DNA from: Heliocidaris erythrogramma
Lineage: Eukaryota > Echinodermata > Echinoidea > Camarodonta > Echinometridae
DNA: 64,000 nt
Reading direction: 5' to 3'
Assembly (NCBI GenBank): GCA_025617745.1
Contig: CM046854.1
Coordinates: forward strand, 56,322,258-56,386,257
The position numbers and the translations under genes are program-made. The stretch's first letter is position 1; each line of letters opens with the position of its first letter. This document shows, in pieces, positions 55,491-64,000 of this stretch. Under the pieces are notes generated by a model. That model was not told where the DNA came from and made no database searches. It worked only from the letters and a program-made list of their open reading frames with translations.

Positions 55491-56500
55491 GCCTTACTCA
55501 AGACTTAGTTTTCCTAATAAATTGGGAAAAGTCAGAGTTAGTTCCCACTCGCAGCCCAGTTTTTCTGGGGGCGGTGTTAGACATACGGAATCAGTTGGCT
55601 CGGCCCAGTCGAGACAGGATTCTCACCATTGTTTCTGCGGCTCGCAAGCTCTTGCTGGCCAGAAGGGTCACGGCCAGACAGTGGCTTGAGTTTCTAGGTT
55701 ATCTAGCCAGTCTAGTCGACGTTCTAGAGGACTGCCGGCTCCTCATGAGACCCTTTCAGAGACATCTCCTCAGGTTCTTCAAGCCGGGAAAAGACTCTCT
55801 TTTGGTCTGGATTCCAGTACCAGTAAGGATCAAGTCTCTTCTCTCTTGTTGGACGAGCGAGGTGTTTCTCGCGCGAGGCAGGTCCTTCACTGCCCCTCTC
55901 CCGTCGATATCGGTTTCGACGGACGCCTCTCGGTTGGGGTGGGGAGGACACTGCAACGGCAGCACGGTTGCGGGGGATTGGTCTCATCTTGGGACCCTTC
56001 CTCATATCAATGTCCTGGAGTTTATGGCAGTTCTGTTGACCTTGCTCCATTTCAGAAGTCGACTTCTCAGTCGTTCGGTTCTGATTCTCACGGACAATGT
56101 TACTGTGGCGGCATATATCAATCGGCAGGGAGGCACTCGTTCGGTTGCCCTGAATGCCCTAGCAGCTCAGCTGTGGAGGTGGTGTCGTCGCATGGCAATC
56201 ACACCCGTGGCCTCTTTCATCCCCGGTCGGGAAAACCTCATTGCGGATTTTCTGTCTCGGGGCAGGTATCTTCCATCGAAATGGATGCTCCATCCGGAGG
56301 TCTTTTGCCGCATTCGCAGTCGCCTAGGTCCACTGGAAGTGGATCTATTTGCGTCGGTGCTAAATCACCAGCTGCCGAAGTATTGCTCCCGTGTTCGCGA
56401 TCAGGGAGCATGGGCTCTCGATGCTTTCTCCCTCAGCTGGGAGAACCTTCAGGGATTCGCCTTTCCTCCCTTCCAACTTTCCTCCCTTCCAACTGATTCC
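55491..56500 (+). pseudogene. RT C-terminus, RNase H and Dam-like region of DIRS copy E
   Basis: Open from the junction: VFLINWEKSELVPTRSPVF, LLARRVTARQWLEFLGY, then RNase H with SVSTDASRLGWGGHCNGS, HINVLEFMAVLLTLLHF and ILTDNVTVAAYINRQGG. The Dam-like region is EVDLFASVLNHQLPKYCS to LQGFAFPPF. A small duplication (CTTCCAACTTTCCTCCCTTC, near 56,470-56,490) shifts the frame into that of YR. The other frame continues to 56,762. The RT N-terminal half, including the catalytic Asp residues, is gone. Confidence 0.85.
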
Positions 56501-57736
56501 GCGTGTCTTGCGGAAAATCAGGGAAGATCGGGCGCGGGTGCTTGTAATAGCTCCCTTTTGGCCCCAGAGGAATCGGTTTCCAGAACTTACGAGCCTCCTA
56601 AGGGCTCAACCGTTCGTTCTCCCGTTAAGAGCGGATCTGGTGTTGCAGCCCCTATCGGGGATTCTTCACCACAGTCCGGAGTCCCTTCATTTGACTGCTT
56701 GGCCCCTGTCAGGGAATCTGCAAGACAGTCGGGTCTCTCTGATAGAGCCGTGGACTTTTTAATGTCCAGTCGTAGGGTTTCTACTAGGGAAATTTACAAT
56801 TCCCGTCTCTCTGTCTTTTTCCTTTAGTGCAAAGAGAGAAATCAAACCCCTTCTAAGGCTCCTATCGGTTCAATTGCGGATTTCTTAATCTCGTTATTTG
56901 ACAAAGAGAGATCTATCTCTACTATCCGAGGCTACCGTTCGGCGATCGGGGCCATTCATTCGGGTTTCTCAGATGGTTCGGGGATTTCCAATTCCCCGCT
57001 ACTAAGTGGTTTGATTCGTTCGTTCTTTCTGAAACGACCTTCTTTTTCTAAGTTAGTGCCGTCTTGGAGTCTGCCTAAGGTCCTGGAGGCCTTGGCGAAA
57101 CCTCCTTTCGAACCGTTAGGTGAAGCTTCGCTTCATCATCTTACGGTTAAGACGCTCTTTTTGGTAGCTATTGCCTCTGGGCAGAGGCGCAGTACTCTTC
57201 ATGCTCTCTGTCTTACTCCTGGTCATGTTCGCTGGGAGAGAAAAGGCGTTAGATTGATTCCTAGGGCTTCTTTTATTGCCAAGAATCAGACAGCTGCCTC
57301 TGGCCCTGTTGAGATTTTTCTTTGTCCGCTTTCTGACTTTTCTTCGGTGCGTGAGGACAAAGTTTGGTGTCCTGTAAGGGCTCTCAAATGGTACATTGAT
57401 AAGACTAAGTCTTATCGTAAGGATGATCAGTTGTTCCTGATCACTAGAGAGCCTTTTTCTCCTGCCTCTCTTGATTCCATCTCTAGGTGGATCGTCGAAG
57501 CTATTAGGGCCGCTGGCACAGAGGCTCTTTTATCTGACAGTAAGCCTCGTGCTCATGATACTCGTAGTGTCAGCACTTCTTGGGCTCTGTTTCAAGGTGT
57601 GGCGCTTGTTGATATTTTGAAGGCTGCTTATTGGCGTTCGTCCAATTCCTTCATTTCTTGCTACCTTAGGGATGTTCCCGCAGGTGAAGCTATGTTTGCG
57701 TCAGCCACCTTGAAGGCCGCTGTGTCTTCTTTGTAA
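56480..57736 (+). pseudogene. Tyrosine recombinase of DIRS copy E, one nonsense codon
   Basis: YR integrates the circular DNA by strand exchange. The frame runs through the Ser-rich overlap, then RVSTREIYNSRLSVFF, a TAG at 56,825-56,827 where copy D has Trp, and STIRGYRSAIGAIHSGF. From the Met at 57,011, 241 codons follow: Arg I at residue 59-60 of that part (SGQRRSTLHAL), His-x-x-Arg at 182-185 (AHDTRSVS) and Tyr at 218 (FISCYLRDV). All catalytic residues are present and one substitution is the only visible defect. It ends TLKAAVSSL at 57,736. Confidence 0.9.
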
Positions 57737-57803
57737 TCTTTGGTGTAATCCTATTCCCTTCTGCTTGAAACATGCCTCCCGGTCTTTGAGTTGGCGCTGG
57801 TCT

Positions 57804-57898
57804 GGCATAATAGGTAGGTATATATGATTTATTGTAGTAAATTTGTAAAATCAGCACTGATTTTCTTATTTACTATATAAATCTATATACCTACCTAT
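57804..57898 (+). repeat. Internal complementary region of DIRS copy E
   Basis: GGCATAATAGGTAGGTATAT and GATTTATTGTAGTAA are the inverse of the left end. Adjoining TTTGTAAAATCAGCACTGAT to ACCTACCTAT is the inverse of the right end. The junction word GTAA-AT-TTGT predicts the circle junction. Confidence 0.85.
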
Positions 57899-57945
57899 GA
57901 CCCTCCCTCCTTCCCCGCACCTTGCAAGCAACATGTTTCTACTTG

Positions 57946-58152
57946 GGGTTGCTCGCAAAAGAGGAAGATGGCCGTAGCGTGTTGACGCGCGTGAGTGGCG
58001 AAGGGGACAATAGGATTACGGGGGGTGCGCACAATATTGTGACTCATGTGTGATAAATTCTCGAAGGGGTCCCGTAGTCAAGACTACTGGCATAATAGGT
58101 AGGTATATAGATTTATATAGTAAATAAGAAAATCAGTGCTGATTTTACAAAT
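57946..58152 (+). repeat. Right inverted terminal repeat of DIRS copy E
   Basis: GGTTGCTCGCAAAAGAGGAA to GATTTTACAAAT. The inner part is the inverse of 43,860-44,020. The outer ~45 bases are specific to the right end. Confidence 0.85.
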
Positions 58153-58461
58153 CAGTTGTTCCTGATCATTAGAGGGCCTTTTTCTCTTGCTTCTCTTGAT
58201 TCCATTTCTAGATGGATCGTCGAGGCTATTAGGGCCGCTGGCGCAGAGGCTCTTTTATCTGACAGTAAGCCTTGTGCTCATGACACGTGTAGTGTCAGCA
58301 CTTCCTGGGCTCTGTTTCAAGGTGTGGCGCTAGATGATATTTTGAAGGCTGCTTATTGGCGTTCGCCCAATTCCTTCATCTCTTGCTACCTTAGGGATGT
58401 CCCTGCAGGTGAGGCTATTTTTGCGTCAGCCACCTTGAAGGCCGCTGTGTCTTCTTTGTAA
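58153..58461 (+). pseudogene. YR of DIRS copy D, C-terminal part
   Basis: Resumes at CAGTTGTTCCTGATC (QLFLI) directly after the right end of copy E. It contains the active-site block AHDTCSVSTSWALFQ, where the second catalytic Arg of HxxR is Cys, and FISCYLRDVPAG with the nucleophilic Tyr. It ends TLKAAVSSL. Copy E has the normal AHDTR. So D was inactive even before or apart from the insertion, unless the change came later. Confidence 0.85.
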
Positions 58462-58528
58462 TCTTCGGTGTAATCCTATTCCCTTCTGCTTGAAACATGC
58501 CTCCCGGTCTTTGAGTTGGCGCTGGTCT

Positions 58529-58623
58529 GGCATAATAGGTAGGTATATATGATTTATTGCAGTAAATTTGTAAAATCAGCATTGATTTTCTTATTTACTA
58601 TATAAATCTATATACCTACCTAT
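58529..58623 (+). repeat. Internal complementary region of DIRS copy D
   Basis: GGCATAATAGGTAGGTATAT with GATTTATTGCAGTAA is the inverse of the left end. The adjoining TTGTAAAATCAGCATTGATT through TATACCTACCTAT is the inverse of the right end. This is the DIRS1 arrangement that templates circle formation. Confidence 0.85.
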
Positions 58624-58671
58624 GACCCTCCCTCCTTCACCTCACCTTGCAAGCAACATGTTTCTTCTTGG

Positions 58672-58875
58672 AGTTGCTCGCAAAAGAGGAAGATGGCCGT
58701 GGCGTGTTGACGCGCGTGAGTGGCGAAGGGGACAATAGGATTACGGGGGGTGCGCACAATATTGTGACTCATTTGTGTTAAATTCTCGAAGGGGTCCCGT
58801 AGTCAAGACTACTGGCATAATAGGTAGGTATATAGATTTATATAGTAAATAAGAAAATCAATGCTGATTTTACAA
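58672..58875 (+). repeat. Right inverted terminal repeat of DIRS copy D
   Basis: From GTTGCTCGCAAAAGAGGAAG to GATTTTACAA. It is the inverse of the left repeat over ~150 bp, with a longer, different outer end (TATATAGTAAATAAGAAAATC). The following base is G, where the other copies have A of AT. Confidence 0.85.
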
Positions 58876-59361
58876 GTTTGTTTTCAATTCCCTTCATGTT
58901 GTTATCACATTTTCTGTTTTGTCTTCAGTATCTTCTTTCTTGTGTTTGGTTTTCTGTTTCTGTTACAGTTTTCATGTTTCTGTTAATTCAGGTTTTTCTT
59001 TCATTCCCCCTTTTCGCTCACTCCTTGCTTTTAATGTGATACATTTTGTTTCACTTTATGAATCATTTCTGGCTATTTGCATCTTTTCGCTTTTTACATT
59101 TTCACAGTCTCCATGCATCCCCATTTTTCATTCCCAATTTCTATTCAATCCTTAAGATTCTTTAACTAAGTTCTTCAATTCATTTCAACCGTATTTCATT
59201 TCAATGATATTCTAACCTCAATCTTTTCAATCACTTGCATATCTCAACTGTCTTCTCTTGTTTTCCACTTAAAAGAATTGTGACGCCTAATTGTGAAACT
59301 GAATAACGACACACATTTCATCCTTTACAAGAGCAACTCATAAATCTTGGAATGTGTAACT
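58876..59361. other. Mariner 3' flank, no gene
   Basis: T-rich DNA between the right end of DIRS copy D and the transposase stop. The 78-codon frame at 58,919 has no known domain and would lie in the mariner 3' non-coding part. Confidence 0.5.
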
Positions 59362-60480
59362 CTATCCCCAACGTCCCTCAACATGTCCACCATGCCTGTC
59401 TATGCACACCCGTGCTCTGCCCCTCATGGCTCCTACTGCCTTGTGAATCACGGGTTCTTGGTGCCGCAGTGCATCATACTCTCTCACGATCCTGTTACGC
59501 AGGTCATTAGTGTCTCGTGGTGGGGAGGTGTAGACCCTACTCTTCAGAAAGCCCCAAAGAAAGAAGTCACACGGGGTGAGATCTGGTGACCTGGGAGACC
59601 ATTCGACATCATGATTCAACGCGATGACTCTGTTGTTGAAGAGTTCCTGCAGTCTCTCCCTGACGACTAATCTTCGATGAGGCGGTGCTCCATCTTGTAC
59701 CCACCAGACTCTTTCGAAGCTCCCATCAGGCTGGCGAACGAAGTGTTGATCAAGTTCTGGAACGATGTCTTCGTTGATAAGATGTAGGTAGCGTTCTCCA
59801 TCGAGATTTCCGTTGAAGAAGAAGGGTCCGATCAACGATCCATTTCCACAGAGTCCCACCCAGACGGAAACCTTCTCGCGACTGATGTTGACATCGTAGT
59901 GGAACGGTGGTGGATTGGAGCATACTGCCGGACGTTGTGGTTATTGACCTTGCCGTTCATGAAGGACGCGTCATCTCCAATGATGAGGTTTTCAACAAAC
60001 CTTGGGCCGCGATCCAGCAACCACTGGGAATATCAGAGTCGTCTGGGCATGTCTGCTTCTAGTAGTTGGTGCCGAATGCGTATCCTGTAAGGATACCATT
60101 GCACGTCCAGTCGGATGATCCTGTGGTAGGAAGACCTTGACATGCCAAGTCCGTTTCTTCTCGTCGAGACATGGGCATTTGCAGCTACTTCCCGCTGAAC
60201 TGCGGCAATGTTGTCCTCTGTTCGGACTGACCTTGGCCTCCCAGATCGGCATTTGTTGAGGTTCAGACTTGTACCTTCATTCTGGTATTTTCGAATGTTC
60301 TTCCAGATCGTTGACTTTGACGGAACATTCCGATCAGGAAACCGACGACGGAAAGGCTTCCAGTGCGGTTCCATTTGGTTACTAGGAAAACGCTTTGCGG
60401 TGTTGTTAGCTGCATGGTCAGGCAAGCAAGTGAAAAGCTTGTGCTTAAAACCGTATTCATTCTCATTGAGAAATTTGGTG
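59362..60480 (-). pseudogene. IS630-Tc1-mariner transposase, DD41D, three frames
   Basis: The N-terminal helix-turn-helix part (60,480-60,033) reads FRRRFPDRNVPSKSTIWKN and GRPRSVRTEDNI. The catalytic part is in two further frames: LIIGDDASFMNGKVNNHNV (first Asp), then VQDGAPPHRR (second Asp) and SPDLTPCDFFLWGFLK (third Asp), with 41 residues between the second and third. That spacing is the DD41D group (rosa/Visitor lineage). All three catalytic Asp remain. Frameshifts near 60,030 and 59,850 disable it. It catalyses cut-and-paste transposition at TA in this superfamily. Confidence 0.85.
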
Positions 60481-60717
60481 AAAGAAACACAAAAAAGAAC
60501 ACCAAAGAATTGCTAATGAGCCCTCCCTTTGTTAACCAACGTTGCTGCATCCTTTCCAATCTTGACCACTTATTCTGTGGACATTGATTTTGACACTCAA
60601 ATTTTAAACTCTCCTTGCTCATCAATGCATAAACTTTAATTGTCATATTAGGTGTCAAAAGAAAGAGGAAGGGCTAAACTTTGTGATGATATATATTATA
60701 TGACATGAATTGTTCTA

Positions 60718-60900
60718 ATTTACTGCAATAAATCATACCTACCTATTATGCTAGACTCTTGACTACGCAAACCCGTTCGAGAACTTAACACAAATGCGTC
60801 ACAATATTGTGCGCACCCCCGTAATCCTATTGTTCTCCCCTTCACCACTCATGCGCGGCAACACGCAACGGCCATCTTCCTCTTTCTTGCTCGCCCCCGT
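60718..60900 (+). repeat. Left inverted terminal repeat of DIRS copy F
   Basis: Same order of blocks as copies D and E, with a short deletion at ATCATACCTACC (the ATATAT step is missing) and CTAGACTC for CAGTAGTC. Confidence 0.85.
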
Positions 60901-61287
60901 CGAGTTAGGATGTCGAGTCACGGCGCTCCTGAAATCAGGTCTTTTTGTATCTTTTCAGCGCGCTTTCTCGCTCTTTAAAGCACTTTTCTGTACTTATTTT
61001 CGTCTAAGATTATAGTACTCTTGTGTTTTTATGTCACTCTTGCCGATTGCAAGGGATATTTATGATTCCTTTCCAGGCAAGTTATTTTCATTTTCACTGC
61101 CAGCCCCACGTAGTTATTTCTGTGTGTCTTGCTGGTGTTTCCGTTTGACCCGATCCGTTTTTGGTTCGGTGTTTGTTTTATACGGTTTTTATCTAAATTG
61201 TGCGTATCCCCAAATTTATTATTACCTGCACTCTTTCAAAGTATTTCATATTTTTGCATACTTTATTGTCTGTTTTATTGCAGCATT

Positions 61288-63386
61288 ATGGGTTCGGAAG
61301 AAGAAGCTGCTAGGTCGCGGAGACCTGCTTCTTCCGAAGAGTCGTCTAGCAAGACGACTCGGCCCTCCAGAACTACTTTCATACATGGAGGGAGGAGGGC
61401 TGCAGGTAAGTTGCCCAGTGGTGTTTCCCTGCAGGGTTTGCCAGCCTCGGAGCATGCGGCTTCGGGGCGGGTGGCGTTAGTTGAGTTTGGGACGTCAGCT
61501 CCGGAGCCCGTGGCTTCAGGGTGGGTGGCGTCAAGCTCTAGTGGTTTGGATATTACGAATCCAATCCCCCAGTCGCCGAGACCAGAAGGGGGGGACGTCT
61601 ATTTCCTGCACGGTAGCGATGACTCGCATAAATCCGCTAGGGGAGACGCGTGCCACTACTGCAGGGCAGCTCACGGGCACCGCCCATGTTGGTCTGGGTT
61701 CTCAAACCCTAGCCCCGGCCGATGCCAATGGGGGAGCGAGTACTGCCCGGGCTGTCTATATTGCCAGCTGATGGGAAGGCTCGAGCCAACAATTATGGGC
61801 GCTCTACGGAGCAACAGGTGCGGTCACCTGAGTGCGCGATTACTAGTGTTCTCTTATTGTCTCCCACGGGCGGAACAATAGTGAGTTCACATACTATTAG
61901 TAGTCGGTGGGCGAATACAGAGACCTCGTCCCAGTCTGCCCTCGCACTGGGCGCCTCAGGCCCCCAGCCCATGGCTGTAGCACCTTCTTGCTCAGCCAGT
62001 ATGGGTAGTTTGTGCGCGACTTTGGGTACATACCCTCAGCGCACTTCTCCCCTGGAGGGAGGCGGGCATCCCTCTGTTGAGGGTTTGGTTCGTGTTTCCG
62101 AAGTTGTTTCGGAGAACCGCCCGAAGTCTGTCTGACCCTTCTCAATCTGAGATGCTCAGCATGATGCGGGTTTTTGCCCAACGACAGGGTTGGTCCCTCT
62201 TACCAGATACCACAACCCCTGCTTCTGTCCCTCTTCTGGGGTCTGACTTTGAGACTAATCAGCCTTTTGTGCTTGATTCTTCATTGTCTGAGACGGGATC
62301 TCTCGCGCCTCCTGTACCCCCAGCCCTCGGGGCTCTGCTGGGTGAAGAGACCTATAGTGGTCCATGGGAGTGTCCGCCTGTTTCGGCTTTTGTTCATGGA
62401 CCTTTGTCCTGATCAATTCAAGCGGAACCAGTTTTGGATGTGGCTTCTCAAGCTTCGGTTTCTGAATCGACATTGTTGGAGCAGGCAGAGCCTCGATCGC
62501 TCTCCCTTTGTGGGGTAGAGGCGATTGCTTTGTTGTCCATATATCTCCCTGAATTTCAGTCAGGCAGCAAGATTTCTCCGAGGGTATTTCTCTCGCGGAG
62601 GATTTCAAGGTAATATGACCGCATTGAATCAGCGCTCCTTGTTAAGCGCCCTGTTTCGATTAAGGGTAAGGCCTTTGCCTTTGGTTCCCAAGATCAAGAC
62701 AGCTTTTTCTAGGCTAAGCCTCTCCGGAGATTTTAGCGGTGGGTCGACGTCTGCGTGCGACCAATCCGCTTACTTCTGCTTCCTTTAAGTCTGAGGATAA
62801 GCGTTGGAGCAATGTTGAAAGCCAAGTCAGAGCAGGTATGCGCTTGGGTGCTTTTCAAGGTTTTCTCTCCGACCTCAGGTCCAGGGCGGAGGAGTTGAAT
62901 GTCACTGATGGTGACAAGCTGGTTATTGATGACCTGCTGCACACTCTTTTTAGTTTGCAGTGGTCACAACTTTCCAGTGCAGCTGCTTCGGTTACGTACC
63001 GTCGCAGGGTCTTGGCTCTCTCTGCCCTTGGGGTTAAGGAGTCTGACATCGCGCCGCTTCTTCGGGACGTTCCGTCTCGGGGTCCTTCGCTTTTTGGTGG
63101 TCAATTCGCTACGGTTTTTCAGAGAGAGATTGATGCGCGGAAGCAGGTCTCTGAGATGACTATGCAGTTTCGCGCTCCCTTTAAGCCGACGCGGGCCTCT
63201 GCCCGTCGGAGGCCTGTTGTTCCCACTTCGGGACAACACAGTCGTGTTTCTGGGGGCCTGCCTGCTGAGCTTCAGCCAGTTCCTTCTCGTGGGAGAGGGG
63301 GGCGTGGCAGAGGCTCTTCGAGAGGTACTCGTGGCTCCCTGCGTGGCAAGGCGACGGCTTCGCACAAGGCTAAGCCTAGGCTTTGA
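61288..63386 (+). pseudogene. gag-like ORF of DIRS copy F with an RGG tail
   Basis: The ATG at 61,288 follows TCTGTTTTATTGCAG and reads MGSEEEAARSRRPASSEESS. Indels break the frame between about 61,570 and 62,740. From 62,739 to 63,386 the C-terminal 215 codons are open: LRATNPLTSASFKSEDK, VTDGDKLVIDDLLHTLFSLQ, LRDVPSRGPSLFGGQF, then RGRGGRGRGSSRGTRG, an Arg/Gly-rich tail expected to bind nucleic acid. The stop TGA at 63,384 overlaps an ATG in another frame. Confidence 0.8.
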
Positions 63387-64000
63387 TGGTCTTCCCCGAG
63401 CGCTTGTTCAATCCGACATGGTAGGTGGCCGACTTCGTTCTTTTCTCCCGGCTTGGGAGGCCATCTCCGGGGACGCATTCGTGCTCTCCGTAGTGCGAGA
63501 CGGATTCTTCATAGATCTATCCGCCTCGCTCCCCGGAGGGGCTATAAGATCTCGTTCACCTCCCATGTCTGCCCTGGCTCGTTCTCATGCCTCAACGGAG
63601 ATCAAATCTCTGTTGAAAAAGAGGGCTATAGAAAGGGTAAGAGACCGGCCGTCTCTTTCCCTTTCTCCGATCTTCGTTATTCCCAAGCGCTCGGGAAAAC
63701 TTCGTTTGATACTGAATTTGAAAAGAATAAACAAATTCATTCCTTCAGTGCATTTTCGAATGGAGACTCTCGCCTCCATTCTCCCGTTGATCAAGAGGAA
63801 GGACTACGCGATCTCGATAGATCTCAAAGATGCGTATTTCCATATTCCCATTCATCGCGCTTCGCGCGATCTTCTGGGGTTTTCCTTCCTCTCAGAGGCT
63901 TTTCGCTTTCGCGCTCTTCCCTTCGGGCTGCGCCCAGCCCCTCGGGTTTTTACACAGGTTGTAGCCGTCCTGGCAGCCTCGCTGAGGCGCCGCGGCCTTC
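63385..64000 (+). CDS. RT of DIRS copy F, N-terminal part, open to the window end
   Basis: The frame is open through DGLPRALVQSDMVGGRLRSF, WEAISGDAFVLSVVRDGFF, KSLLKKRAIERVRD, FVIPKRSGKLRLILNLKRIN (RT motif 1), YAISIDLKDAYFHIPIH (motif A, with Asp) and FRFRALPFGLRPAPRVFTQV (motif B region). It lacks the 35-codon deletion seen in copies A and D around the LILNLKRIN block. It is also open upstream into gag, so it may be reached by frameshifting or start at the Met at 63,418. No lesion is seen in 205 codons. Confidence 0.85.

Larger units (their letters stand above)
43846..58152 (+). mobile_element. DIRS1-like copy E (inner), inserted in the YR gene of copy D
   Basis: It begins TTACTGCAATAAATC after GATGAT and ends GATTTTACAAAT before CAGTTG. 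It has a left repeat (43,846-44,030), gag (44,396-46,500), RT C-terminal part, RNase H, Dam-like region, YR (55,491-57,736), complementary region (57,804-57,898) and right repeat (57,946-58,152). 46,501-55,490 is unrelated DNA replacing the gag end and the RT N-terminus. It is the best-preserved copy in gag and YR. Confidence 0.85.
39238..58875 (+). mobile_element. DIRS1-like copy D (outer), split by copy E
   Basis: Left part 39,238-43,845: left terminal repeat, gag, RT/RNase H and YR up to the RKDD codons. Right part 58,153-58,875: the rest of YR, internal complementary region and right terminal repeat. Removing copy E rejoins YR at GAT/CAG in frame, giving a ~5.3-kb element. All ORFs of D are also frameshifted. 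It sits in the mariner 3' region at AAT. Confidence 0.85.
39010..64000 (-). mobile_element. DD41D-type mariner, split by DIRS insertions, one end outside window
   Basis: The 3' end is CAGTGCGTCCCAGAAAAAAA at 39,010, bordered by TA. 39,010-39,237 is its 3' non-coding end. After DIRS copies D and E, 58,876-59,361 and the transposase (59,362-60,480) follow, then DIRS copy F from 60,718. The matching 5' end was not found before 60,718, so it should lie beyond the window. Linking 39,010 to the transposase is inferred from orientation and from the DIRS pair filling the gap. Confidence 0.55.
60718..64000 (+). mobile_element. DIRS1-like copy F, continues past the window
   Basis: Left repeat 60,718-60,900 (AATTTACTGCAATAAATC, GTGCGCACCCCCGTAATCC, CTTTCTTGCTCGCC), leader, gag from 61,288 to 63,386 and RT open to the window end. 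Of the copies here it has the best-preserved gag C-terminus and RT N-terminus. It lies upstream of the mariner transposase, in the same AAT context as copy D. Confidence 0.9.

Overview
This window reads as repeat-dense intergenic DNA of a marine invertebrate, most likely an echinoderm such as a sea urchin. That is an inference from its mix of mobile elements: tyrosine-recombinase (DIRS1-like) retrotransposons, a Penelope element with a GIY-YIG endonuclease, several APE-type LINEs, Tc1/mariner, Harbinger-like and hAT-like DNA elements, and tandem-repeat elements built on CCGTCC and GGC runs. No bacterial gene organisation, rRNA or CRISPR is seen. Almost every long reading frame belongs to a mobile element. 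The only part that looks like a conventional host gene is a ZU5-domain exon at 30,903-31,106. A 58-codon ORF with a TATA box and octamer at 46,656-46,910 is a second, weaker candidate.

Layout. 1-3,561: DIRS copy A, broken. 3,562-7,290: AT-rich DNA with a degenerate 446-bp tandem array and two hAT-like MITEs. 7,294-7,946: two tandem DIRS right ends (copy B). 8,842-27,790: DIRS copy C, split by a Tc1-like element (8,962-25,362), itself split by a Harbinger-like TIR element (9,220-24,890). The latter holds a LINE (10,282-14,100), a palindromic MITE carrying a CCGTCC tandem-repeat element, a 1-kb dispersed repeat and a Penelope element. 27,791-36,640: a TIR element with a LINE end inside it, a second CCGTCC element, the ZU5 exon, a tandem array and three degenerate LINEs, one interrupted by a TTAA-flanked MITE. 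36,660-39,009: a second, inverted copy of the 1-kb repeat, split by a GTCTCG/GGC-repeat element. From 39,010 onward: a DD41D-type mariner whose transposase (59,362-60,480) is separated from its 3' end by a nested pair of DIRS elements (39,238-58,875). A further DIRS copy (F, 60,718 to the window end) is inserted upstream of the transposase.

The clearest structural result is that DIRS copy E (43,846-58,152) sits inside the tyrosine-recombinase gene of DIRS copy D. The recombinase reading frame of D stops at 43,845 and resumes, at the matching position, at 58,153. Both ends carry inverted terminal repeats and internal complementary regions of the DIRS1 type. Seven of the eight visible DIRS ends are flanked by the dinucleotide AT with no target duplication, which fits site-specific recombination. 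Copy E also carries about 9 kb of unrelated DNA (46,501-55,490) in place of its reverse-transcriptase N-terminus.

Limits: all homology calls are by eye from motifs. Copy boundaries are good to a few bases where two copies could be compared and to tens of bases elsewhere. Assembly errors between near-identical DIRS copies cannot be excluded.
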